Source of the DNA: Lachnospiraceae bacterium
Lineage (GTDB): Bacteria > Bacillota > Clostridia > Lachnospirales > Lachnospiraceae
DNA: 64,000 bases
Direction: 5' to 3'
NCBI GenBank assembly: GCA_910574805.1
Contig: CAJTCV010000011.1
Span: 62,001 to 126,000 of the forward strand
The stretch's first letter is position 1. Every line of letters starts with the position of its first letter. Shown here piece after piece: positions 44,058-51,646 of this stretch. The translations under genes and the position numbers were made by a program. The notes beneath the pieces are model-generated. The model did no database searches. It was not told where the DNA came from and was given only the letters and a program-made list of their open reading frames with translations.

Positions 44058-45968
44058 ATGAGAAGAGAAAAGATCAATATAGTTACAGCCGGAGGGAAGA
44101 ACTGGATCTGCGGGATTCTGGCGTGCTTTGCGCTGATGGCCATGCCGGGTGCGGATCTGAGCGGAATCGGGGCGGAGGCAGAGGCCGGAGGGATTTTGAC
44201 CGGGCTGGCGGTCCAGATCAAGAAGCTGGAATATGTACTGCCGGTGTTTGAGTACCGGAATGCGCTGTCCGCCTTTCTCCTTCTGCTTTTCTTTCATAAG
44301 ACGGAGGAAGAATGGCGGGCGGGGATATCCCGGTGGTCTTACCGGATCCCGGCGCTTGCCACGGCTTTTTTCCTGGTGTTCGGGTACAGCTTCCGCTATA
44401 CAAATTCCTGGGACCTGATCTTTATGGACAGGTTCCATCTGCTCGTGGCGGTCCTGATGATGACGGGCTATTATGTACTGTTTGCCAGGATCTTTCAGCT
44501 CCTTCTTGTCAGGCTATGCGCCGTCGGTGAAAAAGAAACAGTCCCTCCGGGACGGTTCACGGAACTTCTGATGGAGCGGCATGCGTTCGCGGGTCCGCTG
44601 CTTTTTATCCTGCTTTGCTGGTCTCCCTATATTCTGGCCAAATTCCCGGGAGCCGCCATGCCGGAGACACTGGCGGAGATGAGGCAGTATTACTGGGGGA
44701 TGATCAACAACTATTATCCGCCTCTTCATACGGTGCTCTTAAGCCTTCTGATGGAGCTTGGAAATGCCGTCTGGTCGTATACCTTTGGATTTTTCCTGAA
44801 TCTTATGGTTCAGCTGGCGCTGCTTTTGTCCGCTTTTTCCTATGGATTTGTGCTGATGAAGCGGTGGAGAACGCCGTATATGCTGCGGTGGCTGGCCCTT
44901 GGCATTCTCTGTGCTGTAGAGTATTTTCCCATGGAATCCACCGTGGTGGAAAAGGATGTCCCCTATACGGCGTGTGTGATCTTTCTGGTGCTGCAGCTCT
45001 ATGAGCTGGTACGGAGGATGAGAGAGGACGGGAAGCTGTCGGCAGGGCAGATGCTTGCCCTGACTGCATCGGGTCTGGGAGCTGCCTGCTTCCGGAATGA
45101 GGGTTTTTATCTGACGGCTGCGGCCGGGATCTGTATGTCAGTGTATGCCTGCAGGAGTCTCTGGAGGGTGGACCGCTCCGGGTGCGTGCGGATACTGGCG
45201 GCGCTCCTGCTGCCGCTGGTGCTGTTTACCTGCTGGCAGAAGCTCCTGCTGCCGGCCTGCGGGGTGGAGGACAACGGGCCGAAGGAAGCCCTGTCCATTC
45301 CTTTTCAGCAGACGGCCCGGTATGTGAGGGACTACGGGCATGAGCTGACGGAGGAAGAGGAAGCGGTGCTCTCCCGGGTGCTGGATTATGAACATCTGGC
45401 GGAACTGTATGATCCGGTCACCTCGGACCCGGTAAAATATACGTATCACGGGGAGCAGACCGGGGATCTGGCAGATTATCTGGGGCTGTGGTTCCGGCTG
45501 GTCCTGCGGCATCCGGGCTGTGCGGTACAGGCGACCATGAACAATGCCTACGGCTGGTTCTATCAGGAGGGATACACGCAGAACTATATGATGACCTCTC
45601 AGATCGAGGGGCATGAGGTCCGCTGGGAGATCGTACAGCCGGCGAAGCTGGCGGGCGTACGGCATGTGATGGAGCGCACGGCAAAGCTACTGTCCCGGGT
45701 ACCGGTGCTGAACTGGTTCGAGAATGCCGGATTTGCCTCCTGGATGACGATCCTGCTGATAGCATTCTGGGCGGGAGCAGGGAGGAAACGGTATATTCTG
45801 TCGGCAGTGCCGCTGATTCTGGCACTTCTGGTCTGCATCGCCGCGCCGACGTTTCATTATCAGATGCGGTATATTATGCCGGTGGTCTTCTGTGTGCCGT
45901 ACTACGCGCCCATGGCGGTACAGAGCCTGAAAGAAGAGCTGCCGGAGAAAAATGAGGAGGAACAATGA
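44058..45968 (+). CDS. Large polytopic membrane protein, DUF6020-like
   Basis: 636 aa with about 13 TM helices and a soluble insertion (about 430-520: ACGVEDNGPKEALSIPFQQT, LYDPVTSDPVKYTYHG). The segment PMESTVVEKDVPYTACVIF after a helix pair is typical of the DUF6020/GT-C-like group. ATG 44058 chosen because GGAG is six bases before it; a GTG at 44046 lies too close to the upstream purine run. A shorter relative is at 47928. Probably a lipid-linked glycosyl- or phosphotransferase of surface polymers. Its end overlaps the barnase start (ATGA). Confidence 0.65.
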   Translation: MRREKINIVTAGGKNWICGILACFALMAMPGADLSGIGAEAEAGGILTGLAVQIKKLEYVLPVFEYRNALSAFLLLLFFHKTEEEWRAGISRWSYRIPALATAFFLVFGYSFRYTNSWDLIFMDRFHLLVAVLMMTGYYVLFARIFQLLLVRLCAVGEKETVPPGRFTELLMERHAFAGPLLFILLCWSPYILAKFPGAAMPETLAEMRQYYWGMINNYYPPLHTVLLSLLMELGNAVWSYTFGFFLNLMVQLALLLSAFSYGFVLMKRWRTPYMLRWLALGILCAVEYFPMESTVVEKDVPYTACVIFLVLQLYELVRRMREDGKLSAGQMLALTASGLGAACFRNEGFYLTAAAGICMSVYACRSLWRVDRSGCVRILAALLLPLVLFTCWQKLLLPACGVEDNGPKEALSIPFQQTARYVRDYGHELTEEEEAVLSRVLDYEHLAELYDPVTSDPVKYTYHGEQTGDLADYLGLWFRLVLRHPGCAVQATMNNAYGWFYQEGYTQNYMMTSQIEGHEVRWEIVQPAKLAGVRHVMERTAKLLSRVPVLNWFENAGFASWMTILLIAFWAGAGRKRYILSAVPLILALLVCIAAPTFHYQMRYIMPVVFCVPYYAPMAVQSLKEELPEKNEEEQ

Positions 45969-46612
45969 AGAAAATAAAAACATGGAGCCTGTGGTGGCTG
46001 GCAGTTTTAGCGGTTCTGCTTCTGACAGCCTGCAGAAGCACGGGAGGAACAGATGTTCCGGGATCGGCAGAGACTTATACAGAAGATGAGGGAGGCAGTC
46101 CGGAAGCGCCGGAGAATGCGGTTCCGGAAGAGGCCGGTGCACCGGGAGACGCCGGGCAGCAGGCGGCCGGTGCTGCAGAAGATGCAGAGCCGGATGCGGC
46201 TGCTGTGCCGGAGAATACAGATCCGGAAGTGCTTTCCTCAGACGCGGAGGACGGTTATCCCGCCGAGGACGCTGTCTGTACCTCCAGGGAGGATGTGGCG
46301 GCATATATCCATCAGTACGGACACCTGCCTGATAATTTTATTACCAAGAAGGAGGCGCAGGAGCTGGGCTGGGAGGGCGGCTCTCTGGAGCCCTATGCTC
46401 CTGGCATGTGCATCGGCGGCAACCGGTTCGGTAATTATGAGGGACTGCTGCCGGAGAAGGACGGCAGGACCTATACAGAATGTGATATTGATACCCTGGG
46501 TGCCGGGAGCCGCGGGGCAAAGAGGATCGTATTCTCCAGTGACGGACTGATCTATTATACTGAAGACCACTATGAGTCTTTTGAGCTTCTGTACGGGGAG
46601 GAAGAGCCATGA
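45965..46612 (+). CDS. Lipoprotein barnase (guanyl-type ribonuclease)
   Basis: 215 aa. Signal peptide with lipobox LLTAC (Cys23), an acidic Glu/Pro/Ala linker (about 28-105), then a barnase domain (about 106-212): YIHQYGHLPDNFITKKEAQ, IGGNRFGNYEGLLP, DGRTYTECDID, RIVFSSDGLIYYTEDHY. Barnase catalytic residues have equivalents: Lys128 (K27), Glu172 (E73), Arg183 (R83), Arg187 (R87), His202 (H102). It should be an active, membrane-tethered extracellular RNase. The linker makes it unlike the freely secreted Bacillus enzyme. The ATG overlaps the previous stop, and barstar follows with ATGA overlap. Confidence 0.92.
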   Translation: MKKIKTWSLWWLAVLAVLLLTACRSTGGTDVPGSAETYTEDEGGSPEAPENAVPEEAGAPGDAGQQAAGAAEDAEPDAAAVPENTDPEVLSSDAEDGYPAEDAVCTSREDVAAYIHQYGHLPDNFITKKEAQELGWEGGSLEPYAPGMCIGGNRFGNYEGLLPEKDGRTYTECDIDTLGAGSRGAKRIVFSSDGLIYYTEDHYESFELLYGEEEP

Positions 46613-46884
46613 AAATCTGCGTTCTGGACGGAGAAGTGCTGACGGATCAGAAGGCGCTGCATGACAGACTGGCAGAAGACCTGGGATTTCCGGACTGGTA
46701 CGGGAGGAATCTGGACGCTCTGTATGACTGCCTTACCGACCTTGCCGGGGCGGAAGTGGTAATCCGCAGACCGGAAGCGATGGAACATACGTTTGGGAAA
46801 TATGCGGCGCGCTTTATGAAGGTGCTGGAGAGGGCGGCGGAAGAGAATCCTGGGTTTCAGGTGAAAAGGGAGGGCAGCCTGTGA
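46609..46884 (+). CDS. Barstar-family RNase inhibitor
   Basis: 91 aa. Matches barstar: FPDWYGRNLDALYDCLTDL contains both interface aspartates that cover the barnase active site (barstar D35 and D39 positions) in the conserved YGxNLDALxDCL block. Cytoplasmic, no signal. The ATG overlaps the barnase stop, so inhibitor translation is tied to toxin translation and protects the cell from enzyme that is not yet exported. Confidence 0.93.
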   Translation: MKICVLDGEVLTDQKALHDRLAEDLGFPDWYGRNLDALYDCLTDLAGAEVVIRRPEAMEHTFGKYAARFMKVLERAAEENPGFQVKREGSL

Positions 46885-46922
46885 GAGATATGCGGCGGAT
46901 TTTCTCTGATTTCTCTGTTTTA

Positions 46923-46952
46923 TTGGTAAAATAAAACAGGATATGCTATACT
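46923..46952 (+). promoter_or_regulatory. Promoter of the DPM1-type glycosyltransferase
   Basis: TTGGTA (46923-46928), 18-bp spacer, TATACT (46947-46952) with TGC before it. The -10 lies over the apparent ATG at 46943, ruling that codon out as the translation start. Confidence 0.65.
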
Positions 46953-46990
46953 ATAGAAAAATACGGACAGATCATCAGGGAGAAAAGGGT

Positions 46991-47938
46991 TTGGATCAGA
47001 TTGCAGTATTGATACCATGTTATAACGAAGAGAAGACCGTGCAGAAGGTGGTACAGGATTTTAAAAAGGTGCTGCCGGAGGCGGTGGTCTATGTATATGA
47101 TAATAATTCCTCCGACCGGACCGTGGAGCTGGCGAAGGCGGCAGGGGCCGTAGTGCGCCACGAGTATCAGCAGGGGAAGGGGAATGTGATCCGCCGGATG
47201 TTTCGGGAGATTGATGCGCGGGTGTACATTATGACGGACGGGGATGATACCTATCCGGCGGAGTTTGCCCGGGAGATGGTGGACAAGGTGCTCACCCATC
47301 AGGCGGATATGGTGGTGGGGGACCGGCTGTCCTCTACTTATTTCACAGAAAACAAGCGCCCTTTCCACAATTTCGGCAATTCTCTGGTGAGGGGGACCAT
47401 CAACCGGCTGTTTCATACGGAGATCAAGGATATCATGACCGGCTACCGGGCGTTCAGCTATTCCTTTGTAAAGACCTTTCCCGTGCTGTCCAAGGGTTTT
47501 GAGATCGAGACAGAAATGACGATCCACGCGGCGGATAAGAATATGCAGGTGGAGAATGTGGTGATCGAGTACCGGGATCGTCCGGAGGGCAGCGAGTCCA
47601 AGCTGAACACCTATTCAGACGGGGCCAGAGTGCTTATGAGTATTGCCAGGCTGTACCGGAACTATAAACCCATGAATTTCTTCGGGATGCTGGCGCTGGT
47701 GCTGGCGCTGGTCAGCGTGGGCTTCTTCGTGCCGGTGCTGACAGAGTATATCGCCACCGGGCTGGTACCCAAGTTCCCGACGCTGATCGTGTGCGGATTC
47801 GGGCTTATGGCGGCGATCCAGTCCGTATTTGCCGGGCTGATCCTGGCAGCAGGCGCCCAGAGAAACCGTCAGGAATTCGAGATGCGCCTGATGGAGGTGG
47901 ACATGCACTGCAAGGAGCTGATGAAGGATGCGGGATAA
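46991..47938 (+). CDS. DPM1/GtrB-type polyprenyl-phosphate glycosyltransferase
   Basis: 315 aa. GT2 domain: VLIPCYNEEKTVQKVV, VYVYDNNSSDRTVELAKAAG and the DXD motif MTDGDDTYPAEF, followed by IMTGYRAFSYSFVKTFPVL. Two C-terminal TM helices anchor it. It should transfer a sugar to polyprenyl phosphate, for use outside by GT-C enzymes. TTG start at 46991 chosen because AGGGAGAAAAGGG precedes it and the conserved N-terminus MDQIAVLIPCYNEE begins there. The next gene, a polytopic protein, overlaps by 11 bases and could be the partner that uses the product. Confidence 0.88.
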   Translation: MDQIAVLIPCYNEEKTVQKVVQDFKKVLPEAVVYVYDNNSSDRTVELAKAAGAVVRHEYQQGKGNVIRRMFREIDARVYIMTDGDDTYPAEFAREMVDKVLTHQADMVVGDRLSSTYFTENKRPFHNFGNSLVRGTINRLFHTEIKDIMTGYRAFSYSFVKTFPVLSKGFEIETEMTIHAADKNMQVENVVIEYRDRPEGSESKLNTYSDGARVLMSIARLYRNYKPMNFFGMLALVLALVSVGFFVPVLTEYIATGLVPKFPTLIVCGFGLMAAIQSVFAGLILAAGAQRNRQEFEMRLMEVDMHCKELMKDAG

Positions 47939-49559
47939 ATTACAGAGGATCAGAGACCGGCGTATGTGGGTCCTGGCATGTGTGGGCGGCATACTGTTTG
48001 CCGCCTTTGACCGCTGCGGATATATGCTGAGACACTACGGGAGCATCTGGGGGATCTCGGAGAATCCGTGGCACAGAACGGTCTTTCACCGGATCCTGCT
48101 GCGGCTGCCGGTCAGTGTGACGGCGGCATGCCTGCTCCTGTTCCTGACGGACTGCCTTGTTGACCGGGAGCGAAGGGGCAGGGGTTCTTTTTCAGAGAGG
48201 TGGGAGGGGCTCTTCCGGAGAAAATACTGGTTTCCGGCCGTCTGGCTGCTTTTTTTTGCCGGCTTCCTCCCGGCGTTCCTGGGCGGATATCCCGGGATCT
48301 TTGCGGCGGATGCGCCCAATCAGGTGGGATGGACGTTCTCCGGCTGGCTCACGGCCCATCACCCGCTTCTGCACACGGGAATCCTGTGCGGGATCTTTGG
48401 GGCGGCGCGGGGGGCGGGCCTTTCCGATAATACGGCGGCGGCTGTGTATACGGTGCTGCAGATGTTCCTGCTGTCCGGGATCTTTGCATGGATCCTGAAA
48501 TTCCTGAGAGAGGAAAAAGCCCCTGCGTGGCTGCAGGCGGGGACGGTCCTCTGGCTGTTCCTTATGCCTTTCCACGGAATGATGGCGGTGTATACCACCA
48601 AAGATACCCTGTTCTCCGGAGTTTTTGTGCTGTGTGTGATGCAGATCTTCCGGATGTGCCAAAGGCCGGATGAGTATTTTGCCGGATGGCGGCGGGTATG
48701 GTCGGCGGGCGGCTGCTTCGTGCTTATGTTCCTGCTCCGAAACAACGGCTTTCATACGCTTTTTCTGTGTGCGCCCTTTTTGCTGCTTCTTTTAAGGCGG
48801 CACTGGAAGAAGCTGCTGGCGCTCTTCGCCGGTCTTCTGCTTGTGTATCAGTTTTACAGCGGACCGTTTCTTTCCATGATTCATGCAGAGCCAGGCAATG
48901 CGAGGGAGGCGTACAGCATTCTCATGCAGACGCTGGGGCGTACGTACGCGGCGGCCGGTCATATTCTGCCGGAAGAAATGGATGTGATCCGTCCGGTCAT
49001 GGACGAGGAGGCGCTGGCACAGTATACACCGGACCTCTCGGATCCCATTAAAAATCAGTTTCATACGGAAGCTTTTGAAGAAGGGAAGCCGGCATTTATC
49101 AGGACCTGGCTGACGGTTGGGTGGAGAAATAAAAAGATCTATGCGGATGCTTTTCTGAATACCACATGCGCCTTCTGGTATCCGGGAGCCTGGGGAGAAT
49201 ATCTGGAATTTGTCTGCTTTGACATTGAAAAGGAGAATCCTGCCTACCCCCATGTGCACATGGAGCCGCTGGTGCCGGCATTCTACCGGTATTATACGGC
49301 GGTGGGTACAGAGGCTTCCTTCCGGCAGGTGCCGTTTGTGCGGGAGCTTCTGTCCATGGGGATCCATTTCTGGCTGATGGTGTATGCAGGTTTGTATGTG
49401 ATTTATAAGAAAACATATGTTCGGCTGATATGGATGCTGCCCTTCTGGACTTATATGGGAACCAGCTTCCTTGGGCCGGCCGCCCTTCTGCGCTATGCCT
49501 ATCCGGTGATGCTGGGAGCGCCGCTTCTTGTCTGTTTCCTGACGGCTGAAGAAAAATGA
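47928..49559 (+). CDS. Polytopic membrane protein, DUF6020/GT-C-like
   Basis: 543 aa with about eleven TM helices. After the third helix the loop PAFLGGYPGIFAADAPNQVGW and then LTAHHPLLHTGILC resemble GT-C or DUF6020 proteins (acidic/His loops on the outer face), and AVYTTKDTLFSGVFVL matches the EKDVPY region of the relative at 44058. Overlaps the DPM1-type gene, which suggests that it uses the polyprenyl-phosphate sugar. Exact transferase activity unproven. Confidence 0.65.
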   Translation: MRDKLQRIRDRRMWVLACVGGILFAAFDRCGYMLRHYGSIWGISENPWHRTVFHRILLRLPVSVTAACLLLFLTDCLVDRERRGRGSFSERWEGLFRRKYWFPAVWLLFFAGFLPAFLGGYPGIFAADAPNQVGWTFSGWLTAHHPLLHTGILCGIFGAARGAGLSDNTAAAVYTVLQMFLLSGIFAWILKFLREEKAPAWLQAGTVLWLFLMPFHGMMAVYTTKDTLFSGVFVLCVMQIFRMCQRPDEYFAGWRRVWSAGGCFVLMFLLRNNGFHTLFLCAPFLLLLLRRHWKKLLALFAGLLLVYQFYSGPFLSMIHAEPGNAREAYSILMQTLGRTYAAAGHILPEEMDVIRPVMDEEALAQYTPDLSDPIKNQFHTEAFEEGKPAFIRTWLTVGWRNKKIYADAFLNTTCAFWYPGAWGEYLEFVCFDIEKENPAYPHVHMEPLVPAFYRYYTAVGTEASFRQVPFVRELLSMGIHFWLMVYAGLYVIYKKTYVRLIWMLPFWTYMGTSFLGPAALLRYAYPVMLGAPLLVCFLTAEEK

Positions 49560-49611
49560 ACATGGTCTTTGCCGGAGCAGAGCTGCTCCGGCACCGGACT
49601 TCTTGAATCTG

Positions 49612-49941
49612 CTAATTACATCCACAGTCCTCATAAGGAGGTCTTGGCGGTCTGGGAGGCGGAGGAGGCATGGGACGCGAGGGCTGCTCGTTGCCGCACC
49701 CGCAGCCGTCATTTCTGTCCATTCCGCAGTCACAGCCGCAATTGTCATTTGCACAGGGATCACTGCATCCGCAGTCATTACAGCAGTCGTTGCCGCAGCC
49801 ACAGTCGTTGCATCCGCAGCGATTGCCGCATCCGCAGTTGCTGTTGCAGGACCCGCCGCAGACCCGTCCCTGCCGGTTGTTACATCCGCCGTTGCCATTG
49901 CAGCAGAATAAGAGTAGTAAGATCCAGATACAACTGTTCAT
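49612..49941 (-). CDS. Cysteine-rich CNG-repeat protein (high-cysteine family)
   Basis: 109 aa with 24 cysteines (22 percent), mostly in CGCGN, CGCND and CCND units (residues 13-82), then a proline run and a DCGC end. A short hydrophobic start (CIWILLLLFCC) could act as a signal or anchor. RBS AAAGGAG at good spacing and its own promoter support a real gene. Lachnospiraceae genomes carry such proteins under the name chorion-class high-cysteine protein; they may bind metals or form disulfide-linked coats. The opposite-strand Ala/Val-rich frame is a mirror of this repeat and is not a gene. Confidence 0.8.
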   Translation of the reverse strand: MNSCIWILLLLFCCNGNGGCNNRQGRVCGGSCNSNCGCGNRCGCNDCGCGNDCCNDCGCSDPCANDNCGCDCGMDRNDGCGCGNEQPSRPMPPPPPRPPRPPYEDCGCN

Positions 49942-49963
49942 AAGTTCAACTCCTTTCTTTTAT

Positions 49964-49992
49964 AGACTATGCAGAAGAGTCCATCTTGACAA
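49964..49992 (-). promoter_or_regulatory. Promoter of the cysteine-rich protein
   Basis: Minus strand TTGTCA (49987-49992), 17-bp spacer, TAGTCT (49964-49969). The -35 hexamer overlaps that of the divergent glnA promoter. Confidence 0.5.
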
Positions 49993-50014
49993 AGAGAATC
50001 CGGGCTGTTATATT
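49986..50014 (+). promoter_or_regulatory. Strong promoter of glnA
   Basis: TTGACA (49986-49991, consensus), 17-bp spacer, TATATT (50009-50014) with TGT before it. It gives a leader of about 270 nt before the glnA ATG. Confidence 0.75.
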
Positions 50015-50026
50015 TGAAACAGAAAC

Positions 50027-50060
50027 AAGGGCGTTTCCAACAGTGGAGTACGCCCTTTCT
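50027..50060 (+). terminator. Early terminator-like hairpin in the glnA leader
   Basis: AAGGGCGT (50027-50034) pairs with ACGCCCTT (50050-50057), with inner TCCA/TGGA, then TCTTTG. It sits within about 10 nt of the expected transcription start. The U tract is imperfect, so it may be an attenuator rather than a full terminator. Confidence 0.5.
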
Positions 50061-50075
50061 TTGTATAAAAAAACA

Positions 50076-50170
50076 GCAAAAACCCGCGAAGAGCGCGGAA
50101 GGAATTCCATGAGCGGATGCGAATGGAGTTTCTTCCAGATGCCGGGCATTTTGCGAGGTTTTGCGGAACT
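50076..50170 (+). repeat. Tandem long hairpin element, copy 1 (glnA leader)
   Basis: Outer arms start GCAAAAACC and end GGTTTTGC; the inner stem GGAAGGAATTCCAT pairs with ATGGAGTTTCTTCC (two G-T pairs), apical loop GAGCGGATGCGA. It ends in GCGGAACT (50163-50170) and is followed at once by copy 2. The outer arms contain mismatches. Confidence 0.75.
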
Positions 50171-50171
50171 C

Positions 50172-50286
50172 AAAAACAGCAATCACCCGTGAAGAGCCCG
50201 GAAGGAATTCCATGAGCGGATGCGAATGGAGTTTCTTCCAGACGCTGGGGCTCTTCACGGGTGATTGCGGAACTTCAATTAGGAGG
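50172..50286 (+). repeat. Tandem long hairpin element, copy 2 (glnA leader)
   Basis: Begins AAAAACA then GC at 50179. Outer arms GCAATCACCCGTGAAGAGCC and GGCTCTTCACGGGTGATTGC are perfectly complementary; the inner stem and apical loop are the same as copy 1. It ends at 50268, followed by GGAACT (50269-50274) and TCAATTAGGAGG, the SD of glnA. Confidence 0.8.
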
Positions 50287-50291
50287 GCACC

Positions 50292-51623
50292 ATGAGCAGA
50301 TATACGAAAAAGGACATACTGGAGCGGGTGGAGGAAGAAGATGTGGAGTTCATCCGCCTGCAGTTTACGGATTTGTTTGGGAGCATGAAGAATCTTGCCA
50401 TCACGTCCAGCCATCTGAAGCATGCGCTGGACAACAAGGTAATGTTTGACGGTTCGTCCATTGAGGGCTTTGTAGGCATCGATGAGAGCGATCTGTATCT
50501 GTACCCGGATACCGGGACATTTTCCATGTTCCCGTGGCGTCCCCAGCACGGCAAGGTGGCCAGGCTGATCTGTGACGTCTACCGCCCGGACGGGACCTTT
50601 TATGAGGGGGATCCCAGATACATCCTGAAAAAAGTCATATCTGAGGCCGCCGGGGAGGGCTATACCTTCCAGGTGGGGCCGGAGTGCGAATTTTTCCTGT
50701 ATCATCTGGATGACAACGGACTGCCGACCAATATCACACACGAACAGGCGGGGTATTTTGACATGGGTCCGCTGGATTTCGGGGAAAACGCCCGCAGAGA
50801 TATGGTCATGACCCTGGAGGAGATGGGCTTTCAGGTGGAGCGGTCCCACCATGAAAATGCTCCGGCGCAGCATGAGATCGATTTCCGCTATGACGAGGCC
50901 CTGGCCACGGCGGACAATATCATGACCTTTAAAATGGCGGTCAAGACCATTGCAAAGCGGCACGGACTGCACGCCGCCTTTATGCCCAAGCCCAAAAGCG
51001 GCGTGGACGGCTCCGGCATGCATATCAATATGTCCCTTTCCAGAAACGGGGAAAATATCTTTACGGATCCGTCGGATCCCTGCGGCGTGAGCCGGGAGGC
51101 CTATTATTTTATGGGAGGACTTCTGAAACACATCAGGGCCATGACGCTGATCCTGAATCCCACGGTAAATTCCTACAAACGCCTGGTCCCGGGGTATGAG
51201 GCGCCTGCCTACATCGCCTGGTCTGCCAGAAACCGTACGCCGCTGATCCGGATCCCTGCGGCCGGGGGCGGAGATGCCAGGATCGAGCTGAGATCTCCGG
51301 ATCCGTCCTGCAATCCGTATCTGTCTCTCGCGGTGTGCCTGGCGGCCGGGCTGGACGGGATCCGGAAGCAGATCCAGCCGCCTGCAGGCGTGGATATGAA
51401 CATCAATACTCTGTCGGAGAAAGAGCGGGAGGCGCTGGGCATTGAGAGACTGCCCCGGGATCTGAAAGAAGCCGTGGAGGAATTTACCAGAGATCCGCTT
51501 ATGAAAGAGGTACTGGGAGAAGAAGCCTGCAGAAAGTACGTGGAGGCGAAGCGCCGGGAATGGGAGGCGTACAATGCGCAGATCTCCCGGTGGGAGCTTG
51601 AGAATTATCTGCTCCGGATCTGA
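50292..51623 (+). CDS. glnA: Glutamine synthetase type I
   Basis: 443 aa, GSI-alpha-like length. MFDGSSIEGFVGIDESDLYLYPD gives the latch and active-site Asp, GPECEFFLY and HHENAPAQHEIDFRYDEAL the metal-binding acids, MPKPKSGVDGSGMHINMSL the ammonium/ATP region, and NPTVNSYKRLVPGYEAP the Glu-binding loop. It condenses glutamate, ammonia and ATP to glutamine. There is no adenylylation segment of the GSI-beta type. It stands behind a strong promoter and a hairpin-rich leader, and an ANTAR-domain protein follows 23 bases later, indicating RNA-level control by nitrogen status. Confidence 0.97.
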   Translation: MSRYTKKDILERVEEEDVEFIRLQFTDLFGSMKNLAITSSHLKHALDNKVMFDGSSIEGFVGIDESDLYLYPDTGTFSMFPWRPQHGKVARLICDVYRPDGTFYEGDPRYILKKVISEAAGEGYTFQVGPECEFFLYHLDDNGLPTNITHEQAGYFDMGPLDFGENARRDMVMTLEEMGFQVERSHHENAPAQHEIDFRYDEALATADNIMTFKMAVKTIAKRHGLHAAFMPKPKSGVDGSGMHINMSLSRNGENIFTDPSDPCGVSREAYYFMGGLLKHIRAMTLILNPTVNSYKRLVPGYEAPAYIAWSARNRTPLIRIPAAGGGDARIELRSPDPSCNPYLSLAVCLAAGLDGIRKQIQPPAGVDMNINTLSEKEREALGIERLPRDLKEAVEEFTRDPLMKEVLGEEACRKYVEAKRREWEAYNAQISRWELENYLLRI

Positions 51624-51646
51624 CCGCAGAAAGGGGAGTGTAAGAT

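Noticed and set aside
46943-46945. ATG as start of the DPM1-type gene
   Set aside because: It lies in the promoter region just before the -10 box, so it is not transcribed. The TTG at 46991 has a strong RBS.
49571-49592. GCCGGAGCAG/CTGCTCCGGC hairpin as terminator
   Set aside because: It is a good palindrome but has no T tract on either side. It may only slow polymerase between convergent genes.
49603-49911. Ala/Val-rich frame on the plus strand opposite the cysteine-rich gene
   Set aside because: It is the mirror of the CNG repeats. The minus-strand frame has RBS, promoter and a known family style.
50027-50060. Classic ANTAR dual-hexaloop target
   Set aside because: The small hairpin could be drawn with a six-base loop AACAGT, but position 4 is not G and a second hexaloop hairpin is not clear. 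Left as an undetermined element.
50101-50190. Small frame through the glnA leader repeat, reading GRNSMSGCEWSFF
   Set aside because: It is a repeat in a leader RNA. Both copies form hairpins and there is no RBS; such frames are likely spurious annotations of a structured element.
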